Positions 1-10,020 are shown, counted from the first letter of the stretch. The stretch is DNA of 64,000 nucleotides from Takakia lepidozioides (GCA_030704615.1 CM060731.1:22072001-22136000), one strand, 5' to 3'. A program made the numbers and translations. Notes: generated from the letters alone by a model not told the origin.

Positions 1-348
1 AATATATTTCCAAATAATAAATCACAAATAAAATTTGAATTATTACACGTGGAGTAGGAAGTGGTTTCAACCACTTCCCATCGATGAGGTGTCTATAACC
101 ACTCACTATGTACCACTGCACTCGTCCACGTGGAATATTATATTTATTAATTAAAATGTATTAGCAAATAAATAATAATAAATAATAATAAATAAAAACA
201 AATTATTACACGTGGACTACTGAGTGGTTGAAACCACTTCCAACCACTGTCTGTGATGCCACCGTGGCATTTCATTGGTGGTTTATAGAGTGGAAAAAGA
301 CAGTAGTGGTTAAAGGGCCAGTGGTTATTCCACGTTTTTCTTCTAGTG
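1..348. mobile_element. Terminal part of a CACTA (En/Spm-type) DNA transposon, first end
   Basis: The segment ends at 348 with the reverse complement of CACTAGAAGAAAAACGTGG. This is a CACTA-type terminal inverted repeat, close to the CACTACAAGAAAA termini known from plant En/Spm elements. Inside it are many short GTGGTT and AACCACT motifs in both orientations, as expected of CACTA subterminal repeats. The same terminus, with one base changed, occurs at 7169-7189. The flank directly outside (349-351, TGA on plus, TCA read outward) matches the flank of the other end. The element interior lies to the left of the window. No gene is seen in 1-348. Confidence 0.75.
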
Positions 349-1780
349 TGAGCAGTACTCCCTGCCTGCTCAATCAATGACAAGGCCTCATCCTGCCCCA
401 TCATCTCATCCTTGAGGACCTCCTCAACCCGAGAAGAATCCCCAACCTCATCCATCACAGCCGCCTTGGCTCCCAACTCCCTTGAACCTCGAGCACCTCC
501 CACGTGTGCCATAGATGTTTACACCCCGTGGTCCTCACTTGCTCGCCCCCACTCACTACTTGTACCATCTCGGTAGGCAGAGAGACCGTAAAGGGAAGTG
601 CACTCCGCACTCTACGTTGCTCAACCATAGCCAAGCTGATAATCCAGGTCAAGCAATTGAGATCCATCGCTTGCCCCAACACCCGACGACGTGATGCCTC
701 AGAAAGAAAAGGCACCACCGTGGTCCCAGTGGAAAAACCCATAGCCCGCTTTTGCTCGTCGGCATTAGGCTCCACTAACTGCTGCAACTGAGCATCCTAC
801 AGGAGGTCAGGTCCACTATCTCGGAAAGCATGCGATCCTGGGAAGCTGAGCAGTGTAGGTGGTGTTGCTCATGGTTGACCCACCTTGTTGACCACTGCCA
901 AAGGCGAACAGTCATCGTGTCTCACACGCTGAGACTGCCTCCCTGTGTACAAAATGCTATTCACTATGAGGTGTGCAGGCCGCTGCACCCAATCAAATGC
1001 ATGCTTGAACAGTGCGGGTGACATCAAGTTAGTCCACCATAACCGTGGACGATAAGCCTGTAACCCCACTGCAGCTGCATCCAGCAACACTGCTGACCCA
1101 AGCCACGACCAAACTTGATGCACACTGGCCATCACCCTGGCCGGAGAATCGCCCATCAGTGGCACATTCTCCAAGATGTATGCTGGAGATACAACTTGAT
1201 GAAGCTGTAAGTGGCGCAAAACCCGCACCATCTCTCAAAACAGACCCGACCTCGAGTCTCGCAATCCATTGTCATGCCCGGCTGATGAATGCCCTTGGCG
1301 GGGCCAACCTGCCACTACCAGATCAATGGAGCCAACCCACTCCAAATCCTGCGCTCCCAGCAACGAAATGTCAAGTCCTGCTGATATCCACGAACTGCAG
1401 ACACCGGCAACAACTCAGGGTATTGTTGCACCAACTGAGCAACATGGCGTAGGGAGATGCGTCGTGCGGTCTTATCCCTCTCCACATAGAGGTAACGCCA
1501 AACTCTTTACACATGCCTATAGAACAGCAGCCAACTCGGTGCTGATCCCACCAAACAAGTTTAGAAGGCAAATGCCTTCATCCGGACACTGCCACATGAT
1601 CGGTGTGGTATCCAATGGTGACAACTAAGGTGGTCCTGGTGCAATTTCCGTACTGTCCTCTTCTCCTGACGGTACAAACGCCTCTACCCAGGCTTATTGC
1701 ACACGACAATCAGCAACCCGATACAAATCCTTGCTCGAGCCCTACAATGGAGTGTGAGCAACCATGGCAAACAACTACGC
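349..1780 (-). pseudogene. Cytosine-C5 DNA methyltransferase-like domain inside a Ty3/gypsy polyprotein (broken)
   Basis: Read on the minus strand in several frames, this stretch shows the ordered motifs of a C5-cytosine DNA methyltransferase. Motif I (LLNLFGGI) is near 1541-1565 and the motif II-like YVERDKTARR near 1462-1495. Motif IV, IDLVVAGWPRQGHS, is at about 1285-1330 and motif VI, ILENVPLM, near 1170. A motif VIII-like DAAAVGLQAYRPRLWW lies near 1040-1090 and motifs IX/X (ERAMGF to LLGQAMDLNCLTWI) at about 620-750. Family members transfer methyl groups from S-adenosylmethionine to cytosine. The copy is dead: the motif IV cysteine codon is CGC (Arg) at 1298-1300, a stop lies at 1235-1237, and at least two frameshifts occur. 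It follows the retropepsin on the same strand and runs in frame to the CACTA insertion point at 349. I did not assign a subfamily (DNMT1-, DNMT3/DRM- or bacterial-like). Confidence 0.75.
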
Positions 1781-2425
1781 CATACCATACATGTCATCAT
1801 GCTCTTCCGAAGGTGACACATCCTCTGAATGAGTGTTGTCATCCAACAACTCTCCAGGCCAAGTCACTGCAGCTATGAATGCTGCCAATGTCGGCATCTT
1901 GCCTCGTTGGGCAACCGCAATTCCTCCTATAAACATCATAGGGAGCTGCACATGTCGGCCCTCCCCTGACTGCCCTCCAGGGCTATAGGAAGCTGACTCC
2001 TCCCAAAAATCCAGGGTGAAGCCCATGGGGTACAACACTGCCCCACCAACAAGGACATCGTACGAGACTGTGTCTATCACAATGGCCTTGGCTCTCATCA
2101 CTGAGCCATCTGTAGGATGATCCGGTTGTAGTCTGATAGCCAACTCATGTCGTATCATGCCCCAAGCCTGCTCTGATCATCCCAGAGATGTCTGTATCTG
2201 GAAAGGGCACGGCTCCATATCTGCCTCCATGAGGCCCAAGCCTGCAATAGCAGCTCTGCCCATCATCAATGGCTGAGCTCCCGAGTCCAACAAGACTTGC
2301 AGTGGCCGGTACCTCTTGCCTGCCGGTCCACTCAACCAGAAAAAGCCATCTTCGTTGTCTAACATGACAACTCCAGCTGTCACCATGGCGCGCTCAATGG
2401 CTGACATAGCTGGAAGCTCCGCCAA
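1781..2425 (-). pseudogene. Ty3/gypsy retropepsin-like aspartic protease (frameshifted)
   Basis: The minus-strand frame from 2425 carries VLLDSGAQPLMMG near 2250-2300, the DSGA active-site signature of retroviral-type aspartic proteases. The frame breaks near 2165 and resumes in the frame ending near 1775 with AKAIVIDTVSYDVLVGGAVLYP. That is the hydrophobic flap and C-terminal half usual in plant gypsy proteases. The enzyme would cleave the Gag-Pol polyprotein inside the virus-like particle. It sits between Gag (2841-3954) and the methyltransferase-like region, so the polyprotein order is Gag, protease, methyltransferase. The frameshift makes this copy inactive. Confidence 0.75.
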
Positions 2426-2524
2426 CCTGGCAGCTGCAGCTTGTCATGGCGCCGCCGTGGCAGTCTTGACCCTCACATCCGAGGATCCCTCCGGCACTAC
2501 ACCGCAGCTGACTCCACTTGCACC

Positions 2525-2645
2525 AGTGGTACTCCTGCCCCGTACATAGTGGTAGTGGTAGTGCTGCCCGACACTAGTGGTAGTGGTGCCCCACCCACAG
2601 TGGTAGTGGTAGTGGCACCACTCACTAGTGGTAGTGCTGCCTCGC
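2525..2645. repeat. CCACTAGTG / GTAGTGGT simple repeat in the Gag-protease linker
   Basis: About 120 bases are built from GTGGTAGTG and CACTAGTGG units, for example near 2550, 2572, 2600 and 2625. In the minus-strand retroelement frame they would encode a low-complexity Thr/His/Tyr-rich linker between the zinc knuckle and the protease. Similar CTAGTGG units recur at 9910-10015. Confidence 0.6.
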
Positions 2646-2840
2646 ACATGAATCCATGCCTCCCATGTCTCCTCCCTCAGGAGCAGGAGGTGGACCATCC
2701 GGCCTTGGAGCCGGTACCACCTGAGCTGTGGCCATGGCAGCGAGCCTCTGCTCTAGCTGCTGAAGCCGGTTGGCCATGCCTTGGTCAACACCCTGACCTC
2801 CACGTTCTTGGCCATGTTGAGCTTGCCCTTGGCCTGCACC

Positions 2841-3954
2841 TCATGCCTGACCACCTCGTCCTCTCTGTGCTGCTCCACCTCGCCCCCGGCCACCATTGTT
2901 CCCTTGGAACTGGCCTGGGCGCAACTCAGGATGCAAACCATAGAACTGGGCCTCTCCATGCCCGTAGTTGCCACAATGCCCACATTGCAACTGTGCAGGC
3001 TGTGCCGGTGCCAAACCATTGCCTCCCTCTGGGCAATCCTTCTTGACATGGGGTCCTCCACATGTCCAGCACACCACATCCGCCCGTTGTTGGCTTGCAA
3101 ATGAAGGGAGAGACCCCTGCAATCTGAGGTCCTCTTTGCCCTTCCCTGGGCTTCACTTGAGCCCCCTTGTTGCCTTGAGCACATTGAGGTAGTGGCTGGC
3201 TAGGAGCACCACTACCCCGTGGTGCCTCCTTAGCAAATCCCACCATGATCACTCGTTCCTCCACCATGTTGAGCTCTATCCGCACTGCTAGCAAAAACAC
3301 ATTTGCTAAGGTGGGTTGGGCCGCTTGTTGGAGAGTTGCATCTCGCACCGTTCTCCTCAGCTCTTTGTCCAATATCCCATACCAGAATTGGACTGCCTGA
3401 GCCTCCCTAACCCCTTGGGTTACATTTATCAAGCGCCTCATGCGAGTGAAAGCCTCCCTCAAGCTCTCAGTAGGCTTCCGTTGGAACTCTTGCAAGCTTC
3501 TCAACTTCTCTGTCATCACCCCTTGGTAGTTCCTTCTCAACTCTTCGATGAACTCCACAATAGGGTTGAAGGCAGACACCGTCACTAGTGCTGGTGCAGC
3601 AGTAGCTTGGGTGGACGTCGTAGTTGCTGTACCACTAGTCCCACTACTGCTTGTGGAAGCTACTGTTGCACTTGCAGCTGCTGGTGTAGCTGCCGGCGTG
3701 GCTGCTGCCCTTGTGCCTCTAGTGCCTCTAGTGATGGAGACATAGTCGGGTGACCAGTACATCCTCCACTCCTCGATCTCAACATCGTGCCCCCGCCTAA
3801 ACTCATGGTAATCATCCATGGGCGGCCCCTCAAGGTGCTGAAACAGCCCCTTCCATGCCATGAAAGGCGTAAATAGTTGTGGATTGCGCATTAGCTGCAA
3901 GTCACACCAACTATCAAACTCTTGGATAAAATCATCCAACTCAATGGTGCCCAC
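2841..3954 (-). pseudogene. Ty3/gypsy Gag with zinc-knuckle region
   Basis: A 342-codon minus-strand frame (3954-2926) carries a retrotransposon Gag capsid-like domain. It has an N-terminal segment on the DDFIQEFDSWCDLQL theme, then a Ser/Thr/Ala linker, then a helical block containing FWYGILDKELRRTV and LRSLQEFQRKPTESLREAFTR. The overlapping frame 3122-2841 holds a zinc knuckle CWTCGGPHVKKDC (C-x2-C-x3-H-x4-C, one residue shorter than usual) and a second, imperfect CGHCGNYGHGEAQF that lacks the last Cys. After it comes a Gly/Arg-rich tail typical of nucleocapsid RNA binding. A frameshift near 3120 separates capsid and knuckle. Gag would package element RNA in cytoplasmic particles. This is the 5' part of the retroelement whose RT lies at 7190-9860. 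Confidence 0.8.
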
Positions 3955-5632
3955 CGCCCCAGAGTACCTTCATGGCCCCTTGGTAGTTCCATACATCTCC
4001 TCCATTGTGTCCCACGACAATGACAAGGAAACAACTTGCACCGCCGGTGTGAGTCCTCCTGATTCACAATCCGAATTAGAACCTTCCATAGAAGACACAG
4101 GAGGTGAAGGTGGCCTAAACCGCACACCTCGTCTCGTATACCCGCTATTATCGCTAGTGCTCGTACCGGCACTTTCCCCAGCAACTAGTGGCACCTCCGT
4201 GTTGACAAACTGAAACTCAACTGGTCATGAACCTATCTCTAACACCCTCTCCACAAGGTAACCGGGTATAGAACCTGATGCGGCTTATGGTTTGGAATAC
4301 TAGGTTCCTAACATAGCCTGCACCTGCACCTGCATCCACCGCAGGAACTCCTATGGTTGGTTGGTCATCATCTCCAACCTCACCACAGGAGAAACAAAGA
4401 TGGTCTGACTGGTCATCAACCCAGCCTCACCATCGACAACATGTTCTAGGGTTGAATTGGCGATCAAGCCCGAGTCAACCACCTATAAAATCAAGCGCCC
4501 ATACAAAACTAGCATGACGCACAATTAAGCATGCGGGTGTGGAGGGGATCCAAACACAAGAATGAAAACAACAACTCCCCCACACCAAAAACAACTCCAC
4601 AATGTCGCTCCTGCAACCTAGCCCAAACCCGGACTGACTATTGTCTCCACCTACGGAAATGTCTCGGCCTACAGAGAAGGTGGAAAGCTATGAGGAAGGG
4701 AAACTAAAGCAATGCCTATCCCCAGCACGCTCTCATCCCAACACCTTTTTTTTTTTCTCTTTTCTCTCACTTGCATGACCATGAGAGCATCCTGTAGACA
4801 CTTCTCAAACCGCCCTCCACGAGCTCATGAAACTTGGCCTCCAAGGCCCCATGCAAGCCTCCACAGGGTCTGCCAGTGCCTCTTTATGTCCACCAACCAT
4901 TCCTCAGAATGGAACCACCTTAGGAAACCACACCATTTGCTGAAGGTTAAAAAATGGAGCAAATAGAGGTACATATAGGCCCCAACAACATACTATCCGA
5001 AGGAATTACCTGCAGGCTGGTCTCCCCATAGTTAAGAATTGGGTTTTTTATTTATTTTATTTTATTTTTTTCACTCTGCCTGTTCGCGGCCTTCCGTGGC
5101 TCTAACTGCCACGACTCCTCACAGCCCGCCTAAGGCGCTCGTTGGCCACGGGCTGCCCGTGATACCCTGTGGTACCACGCCCACGAGCCTCCACGGCCCG
5201 CCATCCCCCGATCTGGTCACCGTGCCAACCCGTGGTGTCCGCACCACGGCTTCCAACGGTCACGGTCAACAGTTCCCTGCGTTCCCATGAACTCCACACG
5301 AGTTCTCATGCGTTCCCGAGGCGTCCTGGGCGTTCCCACGCGTTCCTGAGCTCTCTCCGAGCTGGGGTTTGCTCCTACAACTGCTGCCACTGAGTGGAGC
5401 CATCAGCCCCGTTGCCCTGCACTCCTGAGCTCTCATGGCCCACTAGAAGCACCCTAAACTCAACAAGCAAGCAATATGCTGCCCAACAAGCTCCATTTCT
5501 TCATGAAGCTCACAAAAACTGTTGGCTATCAGTTTTGTACAATGTGGCCATTTACATGTTGGGTACTTCAAACTATTAGTAGATGCATTGCTAAATGTAA
5601 CTGCTAAGGGGTGTTGGGTGTGATGTTTGCAG
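3955..5632. other. Region with no recognised gene; likely retroelement leader plus an inversion breakpoint
   Basis: The first few hundred bases probably belong to the 5' leader of the minus-strand gypsy element, but I found no convincing LTR ends or primer-binding site. A T-rich run lies near 4746-4760, and 5085-5360 is GC-rich and full of CCACGGC-like motifs. The CACTA gene fragment starts at 5633 in the opposite orientation. The junction between the flipped gypsy half and the CACTA right half must therefore fall somewhere here; I cannot place it to the base. Confidence 0.4.
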
Positions 5633-6137
5633 GCTGAGAAAGCCACTCTTGATATTGCCACCGACAGTGCACCAACTACGGCGCCTTCAAAAGCAGCCCC
5701 CAAATATCAACCCCCTGCCACAGTGGCAGATATTCTTATGCTACCAAAAGTACTTTGTACTTTGAGTGATTGCTTATACTGGACGGTCCTCATTATCTAG
5801 TTTTCAATGTACATGTAAGTCTTCATGGGTTGATTAATGTGGGTTTTATGGTGGGTGTTGTGTGCAGTTTAAATTGAAGGACAAAATCAGCCTGTATGAT
5901 CCTCATTTACCACGACACAAGGCTGCTTGTGGAATTGTCACTGGTGTGCCTGACAAAGACACATATCATTGCCGTATTATACCTAAAGGATTGTGGTGGG
6001 TTGAGGTGAATGATATCTATATTGCCAATTGTGTCTTGCCTCACCCTAACGAGGAAGAGGTCCCACCGCAAACAATGTTGGAGGATGTCGTCGGTCTGAA
6101 TTGTCTTTGGCCAGAGAAGAACATGAAGAGGGCTTAG
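5633..6137 (+). pseudogene. Two 3' exons of a CACTA transposon ORF (DUF8039-like domain)
   Basis: Exon 5633-5749 follows a TTTGCAG acceptor and reads AEKATLDIATDSAPTTAP onward to VADILMLPK. It is followed by a GTACTT donor. The second exon begins at 5868 after GTGTGCAG and runs to the TAG at 6135-6137. It contains AACGIVTGVPDKDTYHCR, WWVEVNDIYI and VVGLNCLWP. That series resembles the DUF8039-type domain at the C-terminus of plant Ptta/En/Spm accessory ORFs, where a small beta domain is followed by LWP. The exons are in phase with each other. Their position upstream of CACTA subterminal repeats and a CACTA terminus supports the assignment. Upstream exons are missing from this window, so it is treated as a fragment. 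The domain name comes from memory of the family. Confidence 0.55.
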
Positions 6138-7189
6138 ATTTCGTTCGTCCGGGCATAGACATTGCTGGCAGTGAGAAGAAGGCAGGAAAGCAGTTCAGTG
6201 TTCCTAGCATGCATATGGAGACGTCGTGTAGAAGTTAGGCTCAGACTTTTATCATGGCTGGATTTTGTTGACAGTGTTCCAACACTTAATTCTCTGGGAT
6301 TCTAGTCTATTTTGTGGAGCTTGAATCCCCAATGGTACTTCTTTCACTACACTAGTGGTATGTGTTCCTCTAGTCATGTTCATAATCACTTGCACATCAC
6401 TGTAATAGTGGTATAATTTAAAACTGTGGGAGTAGCCAAATGCACACAATTGCCTACATTACCACTCGTATAGTGGTATAAGTAGTCACATATATATTAC
6501 TGTATTAGTGGTATGAATTCCTCTAGTGGTATTCCTAAACACTTACACACCACTCTGTAAGTAATCACTCCAATCCATAGTTCCCACTCAGAGAGACACC
6601 ATGAATGACTCAAATAGCTTACACACCACTATGTGGGTAATCATTCTAATGACCTGTTGAGAGACGTCATCCACTCACATAACCACTCTGTGAATGATAT
6701 TGTATATTCTCCATTTTCATAGAATGACTCTATGAGTCATTTTGTGATCACTCAACAAGTGGTTTCGGAAGTCATTGAATATCACTCCATCCATTTCGTA
6801 GCACTGACACATGACACGTGTCCATGCTGAGAGTGTCACCACGTGTCGACATAATCTCCAATATCATCCACGGACCACCGGCTTACACGTCTCCACTACA
6901 AAACGGAAGTGGTTACTTTACCACTATGACACGTCATAAGTGGTTGGTTTACCTCAGTGACATGTCACAGTGGTTAATTTACCACTGTGACACGTCAGCT
7001 AACAGGTGGACCCGGACGTGAGTGGTTCGAACCACCGTCCTTAACCACCGGTGCCACGTAATGTCTTTTACCACTCACTTGTCCTAATGCACTGGTTCTT
7101 CATCACTCTGGGGCCAGAGTGGTTTAGTGTCTTTTACCACTCAAAATGAGTGGTTAACAGAGTGGCTATTCCGCGTTTTTCTTCTAGTG
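6138..7189. mobile_element. Subterminal repeats and second terminus of the CACTA element
   Basis: From about 6340 to 7165 the DNA is packed with AGTGGT and ACCACT motifs in both orientations (more than twenty by eye). It ends at 7189 with the reverse complement of CACTAGAAGAAAAACGCGG, the same terminus as at 348. CACTA elements bind their transposase at such subterminal repeats. The outer flank 7190-7192 is TCA, matching the TCA that precedes the other terminus when read on the minus strand. Together with the exons at 5633-6137 this is the right half of the element. Confidence 0.75.
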
Positions 7190-7589
7190 TCATGAGGTTG
7201 TGGCATAGCAACCACGGGACGCATCTCCTACCTCTAAGTCTGCTGGACTTAAGGTTGCAATTACGGAGGACAATTGGGAGCCTAACATTGGACCCATTGT
7301 CTTGGAGGAGAAAGACAACGTATACGGTGGTTCCTGAGGGCTTACAGGAATTGCTTTGCCTTCAGTTTGAAAGATTTGGGAGCACTGAAGGGTCAGAAGA
7401 TTCATATTGAGTTGGCCACAGACACGCCAATCTTTCGGAGACCCTACAGGTACAGTGACATGGAGAGTTCTTTGATTTAGATGAGGACTCAAGATCTCTG
7501 GGAGGCTGGTTTGGTGGAGCTCTCTGGTGGAGAGTATTCTTTAGCCACGGTGATACCAGCCAAGAAGGATGTCTATGGCAATTGGACGG

Positions 7590-8336
7590 GGGTGAATGCA
7601 GGGTTGACTAGACCAAAATAGACGTTACCGACACAGTTTTAGATGACTGCAATTGATGGTGTCATCAATTGAATTTGAATTGACTCATTAAAACCAGAAA
7701 ATATATATGTCATTGAATTCCTAGCTTCAATACGCACCCATCGCAACTCTTCAATCATGAATCCGATAAGAAATGACTGTGCTATGGACTTTTGAATACC
7801 GTCATTGTGGATTGTTACCGCAGTGAATGGAATTACAATGGACTTAAGTTCTCTTATGTGCCATTGGTGAATTCCATTGAAATTTGGACTTAAGGTGACC
7901 ATTTTGGTCCACATCATAGGTATGGATTTGAAGTGGCAAAATCATTTGTCATTTGACTCATATGGACTAATATATGTCCAAGAAATAGGCGTTTTTTTAA
8001 AAGTCCATAGTTTTATCTTGTTTTTTGGATTTTGGATGTCATTGTTTTTCTAGAAGTATAAAAACCTATAATCTTCAATGGCTAGGTGGCATATTGATTT
8101 TTTTTGTAAACTCTAATTTTTAGTTTTTCATAATTTCTCTAAATAATAGACTAAAATATTTAATGAATTATATCTTTAATATTTGGGGTAGAACTCTTTA
8201 CTAAATATGTTCAGTATACCATTATCTATCACTAAGAAAATATTTTGGATAGTATCATCAATTTTTTGTTTTTTGGTCATGTACTTTCATAGAGCAGGAT
8301 CTGCCGTTTTTGGTCCATTTAACTGTGCAACTACCC
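7590..8336. mobile_element. 747-bp MITE with GGGTG terminal inverted repeats and ACGG target duplication
   Basis: The insert begins GGGTGAATGCAGGGTTGA and its far end, reverse-complemented, begins GGGTAGTTGCACAGTTAA. Both ends continue with a GACCAAAA motif, giving imperfect terminal inverted repeats of about 35 bases. ACGG is present on both sides (7586-7589 and 8337-8340). Removing the insert plus one ACGG restores the RT reading frame at the Trp-Thr-Glu-Arg-Arg codons. The interior is AT-rich with no coding capacity. A second member of the family is at 14225-14958. The superfamily is not clear to me. Confidence 0.8.
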
Positions 8337-8620
8337 ACGGAGAGACGTATGTGCGGTGATTACCGGCCTGTAATTCGTCAGACCAAGTCCAATAAGTATG
8401 CCATGCCCACAGCGGAAGAGATCTTTGATGGCATTGGGCATTTCAAGGTATTTAACACTTTGGACTTGCGGTCCGGATATCACCAGTTGCCGATCAGGGA
8501 GGCGGACAAGCAAAAGACGACATTCTGGGGGATCAATGAGCATGGGAAGGATTGCCTATATCAGTGGCGGTTCTTACCATTCGGGCTTAAGAATGCTCCT
8601 ACAAAGTTCCAAAGAGTCAT

Positions 8621-9082
8621 CCCCCTGATAGGTCGTCTCAAGATGGGCGTCGAGGTCATCCTCGCCTTGAGCTCCTGAAAAGCTCGCTCTTGCTCATCTT
8701 CCCACTGCCACTCCTAGTCTACCTTGGTCAGCTTGGTTAGAGCCTTTGCAATAACACTAAATCCCTTGACAAACCGTCTATAGTAGTTTGCCAACCCCAT
8801 GAAAGCTCGAACTCGGCTCACATCAGTGGGGCATGGAATCTGTGCAATGGCCTCTACCTTAGTCTGCTGCACCCCCAATCCTCCAGGATATATCATGTGG
8901 CCCAGATTCTCAATCTGGTTGTGGAGAAACTTGTACTTCCCCGGATGTAATTTCAATCCATGCACTCTCAAGCGCTCAAACACCACCTGAAGGTGTTTCT
9001 TGTGCTCCTCCACCATAGCACTAAAGATGATGATGTCATCTATGTAGCACCGAGCAAAGTCTATCCCTGCTAGAACCCTTTC
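8621..9082 (-). other. Inverted segment within the gypsy RT gene
   Basis: RT and RNase H coding sequence on either side reads on plus, but this block reads on minus. From the right it runs through RCYIDDIIIFS (the RT catalytic Y-x-D-D), HGLKLHPGKYKFLH and RVRAFMGLANYYRRF to the connection motif FQELKARMTSTPIL near 8640. Flipping the block gives a normal RT order on both sides. The right junction lies at a CAGCTG palindrome (9083-9088), which both ancestral joints would contain. Confidence 0.8.
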
Positions 9083-9904
9083 AGCTGCATACAGATTGGA
9101 GCATGCTGGGGCTTGGAGCAGTGCTCACACAAGTGGATGATGAGGGAAGAGAGTTCGTACTGGCTTATGCTAACCGCTCGAACAACGCTGTAGAGTCTAA
9201 GTATAGCTCATATGAGGGGGAGTGCTTCGCTCCAGTGTTGGCCGTGGCACACTTCAGGTGCTATCTATACGACAATCTCTTCACCTTTGTCACAGATCAC
9301 CAGCTACTCAAGTGGTTAATGGAGTCAGACAAGCTTACGAGGAAGCTTGCACAGTGGGCACTCATACTCCAAGAATATGACTTTCAGGTTGTGCATCGAC
9401 CGGGTTTGGTCAATAGGGATGCGGATGGATTGAGTCGCAATCCATGCACGAGTCAGCAGGATGATACTGGAGCTCGGTGGCATAATGAGACGAACGAGGA
9501 GATGGTGTAGGGATGACATGCATCTGTTTTTTTGTGTATCTTGACATCGGGAAGTTAGGTTGGACCTACAACATGGATGACTGTAGACGGAGTGTCTGAG
9601 GACCCCGAGGCTAGTGATGAGCCAGGTGGTGCCAAAGATATGCATGAGGATTCGGTTGTGTTGGACTACCTCCACACTGGAGACACTGCAGCTAGTGTGA
9701 CTGCCAAGGAGAGGGATCGGATCCTACAACGAGCCAAGAGGTTCAAGTGGGAGGGGATACACCTGCTTCGAGTGTGGGAGGATGGTCTGGTGAGGATCGT
9801 GCCTCACCCAACACAGCGTGCACGGTTAGTGCGGCAGTTTCATGTGCAAGTATGTGAGTTTGAGAGAGCTTGTGTGCTTATATCTTTCCTTTCTTTATCA
9901 TTGT

Positions 9905-10020
9905 GATGGGCTACTGGCAGCCTAGTGGTGGACTAGTGGCTGCACTAGTGGTGGCTAGTGGTTGTCTAGTGGCAGCCTAGTGGTGCATTAGTGGTGGACT
10001 AGTGATAGACTAGTGTTTGG
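9905..10020. repeat. Cluster of CTAGTGG heptamers
   Basis: About ten CTAGTGG or near-identical units (TTAGTGG, CTAGTGA) are spaced 8-16 bases apart over roughly 110 bases. The cluster starts just after integrase homology is lost. I see no gene in 9905-10660 apart from this cluster. Confidence 0.6.

Larger units (their letters stand above)
7190..9860 (+). pseudogene. Ty3/gypsy pol: reverse transcriptase, RNase H and start of integrase (broken)
   Basis: The plus strand carries the pre-RT region and RT start (7190-7589, with IHIELATDTPIFRRPYRY). After a MITE it continues with RT blocks 8337-8620 (CGDYRPVIRQ, FNTLDLRSGYHQLP, WRFLPFGLKNAPTKFQ). The active-site block YIDD and the RT-RNase H connection lie inverted on the minus strand at 8621-9082. 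RNase H resumes on plus at 9083-9510 (LGLGAVLTQVD, KYSSYEGECFA, TDHQLLKWL, DADGLSRNP). The integrase zinc-finger start follows at 9577-9855 (LRVWEDGLVRIVPHP, LVRQFHVQV) and then stops. The chain would copy element RNA into DNA and integrate it. Early stops (for example at 7208 and 7349), the MITE, the inversion and the lost integrase core make it inactive. It is the other half of the Gag-protease-methyltransferase element. Confidence 0.85.

Noticed and set aside
147-512. A single 121-residue minus-strand protein
   Set aside because: Its first part is the C-terminal tail of the retroelement frame and its second part is CACTA terminal DNA; the open frame is accidental across the joint.
6345-6360. 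CACTACACTAGTGG as the left terminus of a small non-autonomous CACTA element ending at 7189
   Set aside because: It does not match the right terminus beyond CACTA, gives no convincing 3-bp duplication, and the TCA/frame evidence ties 7189 to the terminus at 348 instead.
9850-9910. An intron starting at GTATGTGAG inside the integrase
   Set aside because: Introns in Ty3 pol would be very unusual and no downstream integrase exon follows; truncation is simpler.
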